Counted from the first letter of the stretch, positions 36,527 to 45,590 are shown. The stretch is 59,153 nt of DNA from an uncultured Muribaculaceae bacterium (GCA_948788915.1 CAQFOZ010000007.1:1-59153), one strand, 5' to 3'. Numbers and translations are program-made. The notes: generated from the sequence alone by a model not told the origin.

Positions 36527-37796
36527 CAGCATTTTTAACATATACGACCGGCTTGCCCGACACAGTACATCTCTGGCCGTAATAGGTACCGGATATGTAG
36601 GATGCCCCGTTGTATCCGCTTTTGCAATGCATTTTAATACCATAGGATACGACATAGACTCAACTCTCATCGACAAGCTGGCTTCTTCGTTAGGCAAAAA
36701 GGCTGAGCTGTCGGCATCGGAGGATGTCCTTGACAAAGCCTCTTTCTTTATTGTCACCGTAGCCACACCGGTCGACAACAACAAAAAACCTGATATATCG
36801 CAACTTACAGAAGCGTCGAAAGCCGTAGGACGCCATTTGAAACGGGGTGATTACGTGGTGTTTGAATCAACCGTATATCCTGGATGCACCGAGGACGTAT
36901 GCATCCCTGTTCTTGAAAAGACATCAGGTCTGAAGGCCGGAAGGGATTTCAAAACGGGATATTCTCCAGAACGGATAAATCCCGGTGACCCGCTGCACAC
37001 ATTCTGTAACACAGAAAAGATTGTCAGTGCCATTGACAGCAACGCTCTCGAAGAAATCATAAAGGTGTACTCCACCGCCATTTCTGCCAAAATACATAAG
37101 GCATCATCAATTAAAGTTGCAGAGGCTGCTAAAATAATGGAAAACGTACAGCGGAGCGTCAACATCGCCCTGATGAACGAATTATATCAACTGTTTCATA
37201 ACGCAGGCATAGATTTTGATGAGGTACTGAGAATGGCATCTACAAAATGGAATTTTTTCAACTGCCATCCCGGACTTGTGGGAGGCCACTGCATCCCTGT
37301 CGACCCCTATTATCTGCTTGACGAAGCTACTGAACTTGGAACAGACATTCCGGTCACCGCTGCCAGCTGCAAAGTCAACGACAATATGGCCCGATACATC
37401 GCCCGCTTAGCAATAGACAGTCTGCCGGCACAATACGGTGTCTCACGCAGACCCAAAGTCTTGATAATGGGGGTGACATACAAACCGGATACAGATGATA
37501 TTCGCAACTCTCAGGCGGCCGAACTTTATCGCTGTCTTGCAGACCATGCGGTCGAAATACATGTCACTGACCCGTATGCCGATCCCTGTAAAGTCTTCAA
37601 ACATTACGGAATCAGGCTGAAAGCCGTACCCGAGCCTCCCTATGATATCATAATATCGGCTGTGCCTCACTCTTGTATGGTCTCGCTTGACGACAACTAT
37701 TTCAACTCGTTATCCACCGGACCCGATTCCATAATGGTTGATATCGGATGTGTATACAAAAATAAAATCTGCTCAATAAAATATCAAGGTGTCTGA
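36516..37796 (+). CDS. wbpA: UDP-N-acetylhexosamine 6-dehydrogenase (WbpA/TviB type)
   Basis: A 426-residue NAD-dependent nucleotide-sugar dehydrogenase. The Rossmann motif VIGTGYVG is at about 22-29, TVATPVDNNKKPD near 80-93, the lysine of VAEAAKIMEN near 206, and the catalytic cysteine C259 in GLVGGHCIPVDPYY. C-terminal VLIMGVTYKPDTDDIRNS is the UDP-binding domain signature. It oxidises UDP-GlcNAc (or UDP-GalNAc/ManNAc) at C6 to the uronic acid, supplying substrate to the WlbA-like enzyme encoded upstream. Start overlaps the truncated acetyltransferase by 11 bp. Confidence 0.9.
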   Translation: MQNNSIFNIYDRLARHSTSLAVIGTGYVGCPVVSAFAMHFNTIGYDIDSTLIDKLASSLGKKAELSASEDVLDKASFFIVTVATPVDNNKKPDISQLTEASKAVGRHLKRGDYVVFESTVYPGCTEDVCIPVLEKTSGLKAGRDFKTGYSPERINPGDPLHTFCNTEKIVSAIDSNALEEIIKVYSTAISAKIHKASSIKVAEAAKIMENVQRSVNIALMNELYQLFHNAGIDFDEVLRMASTKWNFFNCHPGLVGGHCIPVDPYYLLDEATELGTDIPVTAASCKVNDNMARYIARLAIDSLPAQYGVSRRPKVLIMGVTYKPDTDDIRNSQAAELYRCLADHAVEIHVTDPYADPCKVFKHYGIRLKAVPEPPYDIIISAVPHSCMVSLDDNYFNSLSTGPDSIMVDIGCVYKNKICSIKYQGV

Positions 37797-37819
37797 ACAG
37801 CTACCAGACATATATGCTA

Positions 37820-38782
37820 CTATGCGTCCGGTGGTTGAATACCTCGCATCTTGTAAGTGAGACAGATATAGCCGATGCTTAATACCAGAATCACGACTGT
37901 CAGGTAGACCCATTTGTTTACCGGCAGAAATAAAGTTCCCAGTGAAATGGCAAGCTGCAAACAAGAAAACAGCCCGGCAACTGTCAGATGTGACAGTCCT
38001 GATTCGTCAACAAGCCTCTGATATACATGTCTGCGGTGAGCTCTGAAGATGTTTTCACCGTGTATAAGCCTGTAGACCAATGTCATTACCGTATCGACAC
38101 CATATACTGCAAGAAAAACAAGGTATGTCACATCACCCGTTTTGACAATGAGCGACAACAACATGAACAAAACTATGAATCCCATAGATACCGAGCCGAC
38201 ATCTCCGGCAAAACATCTGGCATGTCGGCGCAAATTAAACAGGCAAAACACACCCAGGCTTATTCCCACAAACCATATCAGTTCAAAATCCACAAAGCCA
38301 ATCGCTGTATTGGCCAGCGCAAGCGACAATACGACAACAAGCGAATAGGCACCGGTCATGCCGTTGATACCGTCCATGAAATTATAGGAATTGATGATGC
38401 CCACACCGACTATCATAGCGCAGACTATAATCCACGGAGCTACAGTCATCGCGGTCAAGCCAAACTGACAGAACAGCAATGCAACAGCCATAAAATGGAC
38501 AACAAGCCTAAGAGGTATCGCTACATCTCTTATGTCATCAATAAAACTCACAAGCGCAACTAATGTCAGAGAGGCCACAAACAAAGGATATTGCCAATCC
38601 GAAATAATGAAAAACAGCACAACGCTGAAATAGAATATCACTCCGCCGCCTCTGACCGTCGGGGCTACATCAGCCGAAGCCCCACATGGACAATCAACTA
38701 TGCCGAACCTATCTGCCAGACGAAAATAGCCCGACTCTAAAACAATTAGCGCAAGAAAAACTAATATATATAGCATTGTCAT
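37820..38782 (-). CDS. WecA/WbpL-like undecaprenyl-phosphate sugar-1-phosphate transferase
   Basis: A 320-residue polytopic protein (about 10-11 helices) of the MraY/WecA family. Family motifs are FIDD (about residue 82), NSYNFMDGINGM (about 130-141), FAGDVGS (about 193) and the basic loop HRRHVYQRL (about 248). It transfers an N-acetylhexosamine-1-phosphate from a UDP-sugar to undecaprenyl phosphate, starting O-antigen or capsule repeat units. It is convergent with the dehydrogenase (24 bp between stops). Inverted-repeat element B begins 24 bp upstream of its start. Together with the epimerase at 38971 it fits the WbpL/epimerase pair common in O-antigen loci. Confidence 0.9.
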   Translation of the reverse strand: MTMLYILVFLALIVLESGYFRLADRFGIVDCPCGASADVAPTVRGGGVIFYFSVVLFFIISDWQYPLFVASLTLVALVSFIDDIRDVAIPLRLVVHFMAVALLFCQFGLTAMTVAPWIIVCAMIVGVGIINSYNFMDGINGMTGAYSLVVVLSLALANTAIGFVDFELIWFVGISLGVFCLFNLRRHARCFAGDVGSVSMGFIVLFMLLSLIVKTGDVTYLVFLAVYGVDTVMTLVYRLIHGENIFRAHRRHVYQRLVDESGLSHLTVAGLFSCLQLAISLGTLFLPVNKWVYLTVVILVLSIGYICLTYKMRGIQPPDA

Positions 38783-38806
38783 TGACTTATTTCAAAATTA
38801 TCCAAT

Positions 38807-39001
38807 GAACTCTTTTAAACTTTTTATTCATTAACATTAGCAGTTTATTTTTTAGGCGATTTTGCCTGTCGAAGAAGCTGCAACCTTCCGGTTGGAGCTG
38901 ATGAGAGAGGTAAAAGCGGCAAAAAAGAAACGCTAAGGTTAATGAAAGATGTATTCAGAAGTTCTTTTTTTTAACATTCGGTAAAAAGTTTAAATGAGTT
39001 C
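38807..39001. repeat. Imperfect inverted-repeat element B
   Basis: Outer arms 38807-38826 (GAACTCTTTTAAACTTTTTA) and 38982-39001 are complementary with one mismatch. The centre reads GAAGAAGC (38871-38878), small hairpin CAACC-TTCC-GGTTG (38881-38894), then GCTGATGAG, a looser form of the core in elements A, C and D. The arm TTTAAACTTTTT is shared with element C. The right arm encodes the last residues NSFKLF of the epimerase. Confidence 0.55.
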
Positions 39002-39876
39002 AACACATCTACTGGCTTCCAACCCAACAGCTCTACAGCTTTTTTATTACTGTAGGTCAAAGTTTTGGTAAGCTTTTCCAGTTTTAATGAATTTATCGGG
39101 ACGCGACTCCCGGCCATGTCTCCGCAACGTGCCAGAATTCGTGCGAACCATAACGGAACGGACAGAGGTCCGTTTCTTCCCATCTGACGACAAATAACAT
39201 CCTCAAGCTCAGCTAAAGAAGGGTGACGACCGTCGGTCACATTATATATTCCGGGCTTCTCTGAGGTCAGTCTTACCAGCGTGACAATATCCTGTGCCAT
39301 AACCACACTTTTTCTGGTCTCTCCGTTACCAACCCTGAAATAAAAACCACGCTTCAGTCCCCTGATCATAGCTCCTAAGTTACCTACGGGATTAGGACCC
39401 GCAATCAAGGCGGGGCGCAGAATTGTCAGAGCCACGCCATGGACGGTACACCATTCCGAAAGGTATCTTTCTGCAATTATTTTGCTCTGTGCATAAGGAT
39501 GCGTCCCATTGAGAGGTGCCTCTTCAGTTACATCCTCCCCCTCGACGCATCCGTAAACTGCCACACTCGAAAGAAATACAAATCTTTCAGGCACACCTGA
39601 ACGCTCTAACGCACGACATAAATTCTTTGTGCCTTGAACGTTTACATCGTAAAACTCCTGCCACTCATTCTTTGATCGATGCCTGACATACGTCTTTCCC
39701 GCGGCATGGAGAACTATATCAAAACTGTCTGGAAGAGTCGGTACATTTACCGTTAAATCCAAAGCGATATCGTTGACCATGCCACGCCCGAGCGTAGTTA
39801 CATCGTACTCCTTGCAAAGGAGCGGCAGCAATATGCTTCCCACGAATCCTGAAGCGCCTGTCAACAACATCTTCAT
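38971..39876 (-). CDS. NAD-dependent sugar epimerase/dehydratase (extended SDR)
   Basis: A 301-residue extended short-chain dehydrogenase. Cofactor motif GASGFVG (residues 7-13), VLHAAGKTYV, catalytic serine region FLSSVAVYG and the YxxxK pair in HPYAQSKIIAE (about 143-153). It resembles GalE/WbpV/WbpK-type 4-epimerases or C4/C6 reductases of O-antigen loci, so a role in making the initiating sugar for the neighbouring WecA-like transferase is likely. It follows PgpH by 33 bp on the same strand. The final NSFKLFTEC is encoded by the right arm of repeat element B, so the native C-terminus may differ. Confidence 0.87.
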   Translation of the reverse strand: MKMLLTGASGFVGSILLPLLCKEYDVTTLGRGMVNDIALDLTVNVPTLPDSFDIVLHAAGKTYVRHRSKNEWQEFYDVNVQGTKNLCRALERSGVPERFVFLSSVAVYGCVEGEDVTEEAPLNGTHPYAQSKIIAERYLSEWCTVHGVALTILRPALIAGPNPVGNLGAMIRGLKRGFYFRVGNGETRKSVVMAQDIVTLVRLTSEKPGIYNVTDGRHPSLAELEDVICRQMGRNGPLSVPLWFARILARCGDMAGSRVPINSLKLEKLTKTLTYSNKKAVELLGWKPVDVLNSFKLFTEC

Positions 39877-39909
39877 AACTTAAAAGATTAGTCAATTCCC
39901 CAATCCATA

Positions 39910-41958
39910 TTATTTCTTCACTATCTCCGGATAGGATATACGGGAATGATAGATCGTGGCAAGACGCTTTTTGAAGGTATCTTTTACAACCTCCACATCC
40001 CTGAAGCTGATAGGAGACTCGCGAAACATGCCGTCACTCTGCTGTGCGTCGATAATTCTGTCTACCAACTCGTTTATGGATTCCGTAGAATAGTCCTTAA
40101 GGCTTCTCGAAGCCGCTTCTACCGCATCGGCCATCATCAATATGGCCGTTTCTTTCGACTGGGGATTTGGCCCCGGATACCTGAATTTGCTGACATCAAC
40201 CATCCCGTCCTCACTTTGGTTTATTGCCGTGTTATAGAAGTATTTGGCAACGCTTGTACCGTGATGCTCCGAAATAAAATGCTGTATCACATTCGGGAGT
40301 TTGAATCTTGACGCAATCTGCAGGCCGCTGCTCACATGCGATATTATCTTATGTGCGCTCGTCTCCGGATTCAGACCGGAATGCGGATTGACTCCATGCT
40401 GATTCTCCGTAAAGAAAATAGGGCTGTCCAGCTTCCCTATATCGTGATACAACGCTCCGGTTCTTACGAGCTGGGTGTCTGCTCCAATTGCACGCGCCGC
40501 CTCGGAAGCAAGTGTGGAAACTTGCATTGAATGCTGGAATGTGCCTGGTGCCTCTTCTGCCAGCCGACGCAACAGCGGGCTGTTGATATCCGACAGTTCC
40601 ACAAGAGTCACCGTAGATGTGAAGCCGAACAGTTTCTCAATTACCAATATCAGGATATATGCAAAAGACAGGATCACGGAATTTATCGTGAAAACACCTA
40701 TCATCCGCCATGAAAACTGTTGCAGGTTACCGATAGTAACAACTTCTGTCACAAAATAACATAATGAATATGTAACGAATGTAAGGAAACCTACACGCAA
40801 AAGCTGGGAACGCTGACTCAGACGCCCGAGACTGAAAGCCGCAACAAGCCCCGCCGAAAGTTCAAGAAATATAAACTGCAACTGAAAGACAGCCACAAGC
40901 GCAGATATCATTACTGTTACCAGAAGTGAGAAAATAGCTGTCCTGGCATCAAAAAATATCAATATTACCACTGGAATCAAAGCGTACGGTACAAAATACA
41001 GACCGGAACGCACATATTCAAACATCAGTATGGCAAAGACCACAAAAATGGTAATAAAACTCATCAGAAACACCATCTTGCGCAAGGAATTGTAGAAGCG
41101 CGACCTGTAAAGATACAGAAAGAAATATAGGGCCGAGAAACACAACAGTATATACAATGCCTGACCAATATAAAAATATGTATGGAATGTGTCGGTACCC
41201 TGTGATTTCTCAAGAATATCCATATATGTGTTCAGATTGGTGTAGATCTGTGGCGTGATTATCTCTCCGCGGTCCACAATCCTCTGCCCCTTTTTGATTA
41301 CACCTTGCGCACCATTCACCTGTAAGTATTCCTGATTGCGGTATTTTGAATCCGAAGCCTCATCCTCTACAATATTCGGTATAAGACACAGATTCAGAGC
41401 CTTGGCCACATCCCCGTCAAGATTACCGTGTGACGGGAAAGCCGCTGCATATACAGAATCAATATGCTCGAATGCCTTTGCGGCGGAAAGCATTCGGGAC
41501 GCATCAAGATTCTGCACCATAGAAGTGCCGGATTCACTGGTAAGCGTACGCAAAACGTGCTTCCCTCGTTTCAACATACCGGCATAGATATCTCCGTCTA
41601 CAATGCCTCGGGCGTAAGCCTCCTTAAGCAGACTGCGCAGATGTGCTGCCTCTGAAAAACCCGCTTTGCCGGCAATACTGTTCTGGAATCTTACAAGAGC
41701 CTTTTCTCCAACCTCGGAATCTCGCTTTACAAAAGGAACAAAATTCACATCTATGCTATCGCGCAACGCATTTGCACTCATGGAGTCCCGTAAAATAGGC
41801 ATATCAAAATCCGCTGTCAGTAACGGGTATTTCCATGGCGCATTAAGCTCATAACTGTATGATTGCCTGTCGGCATGCGGCATAAAAAACAATATTATAG
41901 CAGTAGCCCCGATCAACAGACCGAGACGCGCCCATGTCAGATTACTGATTCTCTTCAT
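39910..41958 (-). CDS. pgpH: PgpH-like 7TM-HD cyclic-di-AMP phosphodiesterase
   Basis: A 682-residue membrane enzyme. One N-terminal helix (about 8-25), an extracytoplasmic 7TMR-HDED domain (about 30-260), seven transmembrane helices (about 265-460) and a cytoplasmic HD domain with ALYHDIGKLDSP near residues 499-510, FFTENQHG, and SEHHGT near 560. This architecture is that of PgpH, which hydrolyses c-di-AMP to pApA. No GAF-like substitution is seen and the HD metal ligands are intact. The gene lies between the RelA/SpoT gene and the epimerase. Repeat element C ends 19 bp upstream of its start codon and is likely part of its leader. Confidence 0.9.
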   Translation of the reverse strand: MKRISNLTWARLGLLIGATAIILFFMPHADRQSYSYELNAPWKYPLLTADFDMPILRDSMSANALRDSIDVNFVPFVKRDSEVGEKALVRFQNSIAGKAGFSEAAHLRSLLKEAYARGIVDGDIYAGMLKRGKHVLRTLTSESGTSMVQNLDASRMLSAAKAFEHIDSVYAAAFPSHGNLDGDVAKALNLCLIPNIVEDEASDSKYRNQEYLQVNGAQGVIKKGQRIVDRGEIITPQIYTNLNTYMDILEKSQGTDTFHTYFYIGQALYILLCFSALYFFLYLYRSRFYNSLRKMVFLMSFITIFVVFAILMFEYVRSGLYFVPYALIPVVILIFFDARTAIFSLLVTVMISALVAVFQLQFIFLELSAGLVAAFSLGRLSQRSQLLRVGFLTFVTYSLCYFVTEVVTIGNLQQFSWRMIGVFTINSVILSFAYILILVIEKLFGFTSTVTLVELSDINSPLLRRLAEEAPGTFQHSMQVSTLASEAARAIGADTQLVRTGALYHDIGKLDSPIFFTENQHGVNPHSGLNPETSAHKIISHVSSGLQIASRFKLPNVIQHFISEHHGTSVAKYFYNTAINQSEDGMVDVSKFRYPGPNPQSKETAILMMADAVEAASRSLKDYSTESINELVDRIIDAQQSDGMFRESPISFRDVEVVKDTFKKRLATIYHSRISYPEIVKK

Positions 41959-41976
41959 TTGTTACAACGTTAAAAG

Positions 41977-42190
41977 TGAAGTGATTTAAACTTTTTTCAT
42001 CGTTAAGCTTCGTTAAGATTTTGAGGATATTTTCCATATTGAGAAAGGAGCAAGTCTGGGAGCCGAACTTCGGCCGGGCTATGTGACTGACGAAATATGG
42101 GAAATATACCAAAATATTAATGAAGATTGATGATGAAGAAAACATATTTTCACATTCTTTTATTTTTCGTAAAAAGTTTAAATCACTTCA
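41977..42190. repeat. Imperfect inverted-repeat element C
   Basis: Perfect 20-bp outer arms (41977-41996 starting TGAAGTGATTTAAAC; 42171-42190). A second inner inverted pair lies at about 42025-42040 and 42094-42110. The core is AAAGGAGC (42044-42051), a hairpin with GCCGAA-C-TTCGGC, then GTGACTGA (42083-42090). The outer arm shares TTTAAACTTTTT with element B and the core is shared with elements A and D. It fills most of the 291-bp gap between the RelA/SpoT stop and the PgpH start. Confidence 0.65.
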
Positions 42191-42249
42191 ACACGTTTGA
42201 TATAATCAAGCAAATTCTCAAACAACAGTTTATTAGACAAGAGGTAAAT

Positions 42250-44478
42250 TTAACTTATTCTTTTGGCAAACTTCACGCCATCGATCTTATCTTTCAGATT
42301 CTTGCATATATTTGCCACGGTCTTGGCATTGTCAACCTGAATGGTGATCTCACAATGAAACACATCCTGACTGGTATTGATATTCAGCCCCCGGATATTC
42401 AGCCCCATGTCTCGCGATATCAAGGCGGTTATCTCCTCCAGAATACCGTGGCGGTCTATACCGTCTATGCTTATAACCACAATGAATTTCTCCGCAGCGC
42501 CTCCCCATCTCGTGGCCACAAGACGCGAACCGAAAGAACTTTTAAGTCTCATCGCGTTAGGACAGCTCACTTTGTGCACAATCACATTTTCATCATCATC
42601 CACAAAACCGAGCACATCATCTCCGGGAATAGGCTGACAACAAGTGTCAAGCCTGTAATTCGGCATCTCCGTATCCGGATGAAGCACATATACCTCTTTG
42701 CGGTTGATCTTTCTGACCGGTGTCTCAGCCACATTATCCTTTTTGCTGGAGAATGGATTACGCAAAATTTTGGAAAGAATAGAACTCCGGTTTCTATTAA
42801 GATCCTTGAGTTGTTTTGCCGACAAATTAATATCGTCATTGGCAAGCATCAGATATAAATCATCAGGACCATGAAGACAGTATGTTGTACAAATACGCAT
42901 CAGAACATCACTGTTTATCTCCAACCCCTCTTTAGCCATCAGTTCCTCAAAAGTTTTCTTCCCGCGCTCAAGCATATTGCGGCGGTCTTTCCTCAAAATG
43001 GAACGCAGTCGGTTCTGTGCTTTGGCGGAATTACAGAACTGCATCCACTCCTGCTGCGGAACCTGCGATTCAGAAGTGATTATCTCCACCTGATCCCCGG
43101 AATCGAGTTTGTGGGATATAGGAACAAGCCGATGGGCAATTTTACCTGCTATGCAATGTATGCCAAGCTGGGTATGTATGGCAAAAGCCATGTCCAGAAC
43201 CGTAGCTCCCTGAGGGAGTGTGATCAGATCCCCTTTGGGAGTAAACACATATATCTCCGCTGAGAAAAGGTTCAGTTTGATAGTATCAAGAAAATCAATC
43301 GCATTCGGCTCCGGATTGGCAAGTATATCCTTGATGGTATTCATCCATTTGTCAAGCTCGGTGTCATCTTCATGCACACCGGTCTTATACTTCCAGTGGG
43401 CGGCATAGCCAAGCTCCGCTATCTCATCCATCTTGCGGCTGCGTATCTGCACCTCTATCCACTTGCCGTCAGGACCCATCGCCGTAAGATGCAAAGCCCG
43501 GTAACCGTTGGCTTTCGGTGTGCTTGTCCAGTCCCGCAGACGATCCGGATGTACCTTGTGCCCGTCGGTAAAGAATGTGTATATCTCCCAGCAACGCAAC
43601 CTCTCAAGCGAGTCATCATCATTCTCAAAAATAACTCTTACGGCATATATATCGTATATCTCCTCAAAAGGAATTTTCTTTGTCTCCATCTTGTTATAGA
43701 TGGAATAGGCGCTTTTCACTCGCGCCTTGATCTCATATTTGAAACCCGCGGCATCAAGTTTCTCCCGCACGGGTGCCACAAATTCCTCCACAATCTCCTC
43801 CCGGTGATGCTCTCCCTCACTCACCTTGGCCATGATTTCGGCATATTTCTGGGGATGCTCATATTTGAATGCAAGATCCTCCAGTTCATCTTTTATCTTA
43901 TAAAGGCCAAGCCTGTGTGCCAGCGGAGCATACACATAAAGGGTTTCCCCTGCTATCTTATATTGCTTTTCTGGACGCATGGAACCCAGTGTGCGCATAT
44001 TATGAAGACGGTCGGCCATCTTTATCAACACCACCCGGATATCGGTTGACATTGAAAGAAGAAGCTTGCGGAAATTTTCGGCCTGCAATGAAGCCTTGTC
44101 GCCGAAGATACCACCGGAGATCTTTGTCAGCCCCTCTACTATCGAAGCTATCTTACTGCCGAAATTGGCTTCTATGTCCTCCTTGGTAAACTCTGTATCT
44201 TCCACCACATCATGCAGAAACGCGGCACAGATAGATGTGGAGCCAAGACCAAGTTCAGAAATGACAATCTTTGCAACCGCTATCGGATGAAGAATATAGG
44301 GTTCTCCGCTGCGCCTGCGCACACCTTTGTGCGCGGCCTTCGCAAACCGGAAAGCACGCTCTATAATCTCCACCTTCTTACGGTGGTTGCTCGCAAGATA
44401 TGCCTTAAGCACATCCTGATATGCATCTTCAATCATCTGGTCTTCCTGCTCGGGAGACATCATCTTATACTCGGCCAT
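42250..44478 (-). CDS. relA: Bifunctional (p)ppGpp synthetase/hydrolase (RelA/SpoT homologue)
   Basis: A 742-residue long RSH enzyme. The hydrolase HD domain is intact (H64, H89-D90, E93-D94 in FLHDVVEDTEF). The synthetase domain has IYDIYAVRVIF, DWTSTPKANGYRALH and EVQIRSRKMDEIAELG. A TGS domain (VFTPKGDLITLPQGATVLD, about 392-450) and a C-terminal ACT domain (about 660-735) follow. It makes and degrades the stringent-response alarmone in the cytosol, responding to ribosome state through the TGS/ACT half. A -7 box TAAATTTG lies at 44507-44514 on the minus strand. It is preceded by an unusual 1.1-kb gene-free region. Confidence 0.94.
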   Translation of the reverse strand: MAEYKMMSPEQEDQMIEDAYQDVLKAYLASNHRKKVEIIERAFRFAKAAHKGVRRRSGEPYILHPIAVAKIVISELGLGSTSICAAFLHDVVEDTEFTKEDIEANFGSKIASIVEGLTKISGGIFGDKASLQAENFRKLLLSMSTDIRVVLIKMADRLHNMRTLGSMRPEKQYKIAGETLYVYAPLAHRLGLYKIKDELEDLAFKYEHPQKYAEIMAKVSEGEHHREEIVEEFVAPVREKLDAAGFKYEIKARVKSAYSIYNKMETKKIPFEEIYDIYAVRVIFENDDDSLERLRCWEIYTFFTDGHKVHPDRLRDWTSTPKANGYRALHLTAMGPDGKWIEVQIRSRKMDEIAELGYAAHWKYKTGVHEDDTELDKWMNTIKDILANPEPNAIDFLDTIKLNLFSAEIYVFTPKGDLITLPQGATVLDMAFAIHTQLGIHCIAGKIAHRLVPISHKLDSGDQVEIITSESQVPQQEWMQFCNSAKAQNRLRSILRKDRRNMLERGKKTFEELMAKEGLEINSDVLMRICTTYCLHGPDDLYLMLANDDINLSAKQLKDLNRNRSSILSKILRNPFSSKKDNVAETPVRKINRKEVYVLHPDTEMPNYRLDTCCQPIPGDDVLGFVDDDENVIVHKVSCPNAMRLKSSFGSRLVATRWGGAAEKFIVVISIDGIDRHGILEEITALISRDMGLNIRGLNINTSQDVFHCEITIQVDNAKTVANICKNLKDKIDGVKFAKRIS

Positions 44479-44506
44479 GCTAAAATTCAGAATACAAGTA
44501 TGTTTT

Positions 44507-44514
44507 CAAATTTA
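44507..44514 (-). promoter_or_regulatory. Bacteroidetes -7 box for relA/spoT
   Basis: TAAATTTG on the minus strand, 28 bp upstream of the start codon. A TTTTG lies upstream but with a short spacer (about 15 bp). Confidence 0.5.
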
Positions 44515-44742
44515 GTTAATCCTCTGTCTCAAAAGTAAGTTATATTTAGTTCAAATTAGTCATTCAACGATTTCTGGTTGCCAAAAACTTCAATGACATT
44601 AAACCTACTCTTGTCGTAATAATTACCGTAATTTACAAAATTAAAAATTTATTTCAAATATCCACAATCAAACACCCTGCATTTAGCACTCATTGATCAA
44701 CTTCTTAATAGATTTATTAAATATCACCGTTGTAAGAAAAAA

Positions 44743-44779
44743 AAACCGCCCGCGCATCTCACGATGTGCGGGGCGGTTT
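44743..44779 (-). terminator. Strong leftward terminator with no obvious gene
   Basis: AAACCGCCC / GGGCGGTTT closing stem continues as CGCAT-type pairs, and the minus strand continues with at least eight T residues (44736-44745 are A on the plus strand). It lies 79 bp beyond the stop of the candidate small ORF. Confidence 0.75.
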
Positions 44780-44857
44780 CCTGTCATGATTGCTCAAGAC
44801 AGATGATAGAAATTACTAATGTATATAACCCAAAATTTAGACAATTATGCTTCTCCG

Positions 44858-44920
44858 TCACGCACCTGTATACACTACAGACAACGCACCGGGATGGCGA
44901 TTCAAGGCCATATTAAACAT
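44858..44920 (-). CDS. Candidate 20-residue small ORF or leader peptide
   Basis: The minus strand encodes MFNMALNRHPGALSVVYTGA and stops with TGA. It ends 79 bp before a strong terminator hairpin (44743-44779), so a short transcript carrying this ORF is plausible. The GC content is higher than the AT-rich surroundings, which suggests selection. No ribosome-binding site is clear, as is usual in Bacteroidetes. It could be a small protein, an attenuator leader for the relA/spoT gene 380 bp downstream, or chance. I recognise no family with certainty. Confidence 0.35.
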   Translation of the reverse strand: MFNMALNRHPGALSVVYTGA

Positions 44921-45299
44921 ATCCAAGTCATGAAAAAGTGTATGGCTTACGAAATCTCCGGCCAATATTTATGTCAACCGGATAATTCAATTCTATAATT
45001 AATTCATATAATCAATTTTGAACTGCAAGAATAATCAGATGCAAGATCTTTGTGTTTTTCAAAAAGATTGAATCTTATCCAATCTATATCATAAACAATC
45101 ACTTTTCTTTGTAAGTAATTAAAAAACGGCACATATTATCCCATTATTATAACCATTTGTGTTAAAATCCTTAAAAAGAATGTTAAAAACATATCAAGGT
45201 GACTTCCAAGTATATAAAGACACAACAATATCCGACATTAACAATCTCCGGGAATTCCCCGGTATTGGGAAGCCGGCTTGTCGACACACAACATAAAAA

Positions 45300-45331
45300 G
45301 GGGATATACCGGCTCCCTCCGGCATATCCCC
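45300..45331 (-). terminator. Leftward terminator-like hairpin
   Basis: GGGGATAT-A-CCGG / CCGG-C-ATATCCCC stem (one mismatch) with loop CTCCCT, followed on the minus strand by TTTTT. Confidence 0.6.
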
Positions 45332-45460
45332 ACACATCTACAATAATTCAAAAAAATTTATTTCACAATTTAATTACTTAATGGAAAGCCCAAGTCGCGT
45401 AATATAACATCGCAAAACTGTCTGTCTTCGGGTGGCATCTACTCTACAGGTTGGGAATGC

Positions 45461-45480
45461 GACTTGTCCCCAAGTCGCAG
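45461..45480. repeat. REP-like 20-bp palindrome, copy 3
   Basis: Exact GCGACTTGTCCCCAAGTCGC preceded by TTGGGAAT. The upstream CTGTCTTCGGGTG (about 45424-45436) also precedes copy 4. Confidence 0.8.
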
Positions 45481-45530
45481 AGTCTTGAAATGTACATCTA
45501 AAACCGCCCTTCAGAAGAGTTGCCAATAAA

Positions 45531-45561
45531 AATAAGGTCCATAGAATCTATGAACCTTATT
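45531..45561 (-). terminator. pgi terminator, bidirectional
   Basis: A 14-bp stem AATAAGGTCCATAG / CTATGAACCTTATT with 3-nt loop, followed by T-rich DNA on both sides (TTTATT leftward, TTTGCTTTTT rightward). It begins 30 bp after the pgi stop codon. Confidence 0.8.
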
Positions 45562-45590
45562 TGCTTTTTATATTTTATTTTGCTGGCAGA

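Larger units (their letters stand above)
44479..45590. other. 1.1-kb gene-poor region between relA/spoT and pgi
   Basis: No protein gene of normal size is convincing on either strand. From right to left it holds the pgi terminator (45531-45561), REP copy 3 (45461-45480), a leftward terminator-like hairpin (45300-45331), a candidate small ORF (44858-44920) and another strong leftward terminator (44743-44779). Three successive leftward terminators imply at least one short leftward transcript besides pgi. Confidence 0.6.

Noticed and set aside
43372..44049. A 225-codon plus-strand open frame
   Set aside because: Entirely antisense to the RelA/SpoT gene, whose catalytic motifs are intact; composition is that of a shadow frame.
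45248..45263. CCGGGAATTCCCCGG near-palindrome
   Set aside because: Short GC-rich dyad with no T run and no link to a gene; not enough to call a feature.
45199..45381. A 60-codon plus-strand open frame in the gene-poor region
   Set aside because: It spans a terminator-like hairpin, has no homologous look and no promoter; chance frame is more likely.
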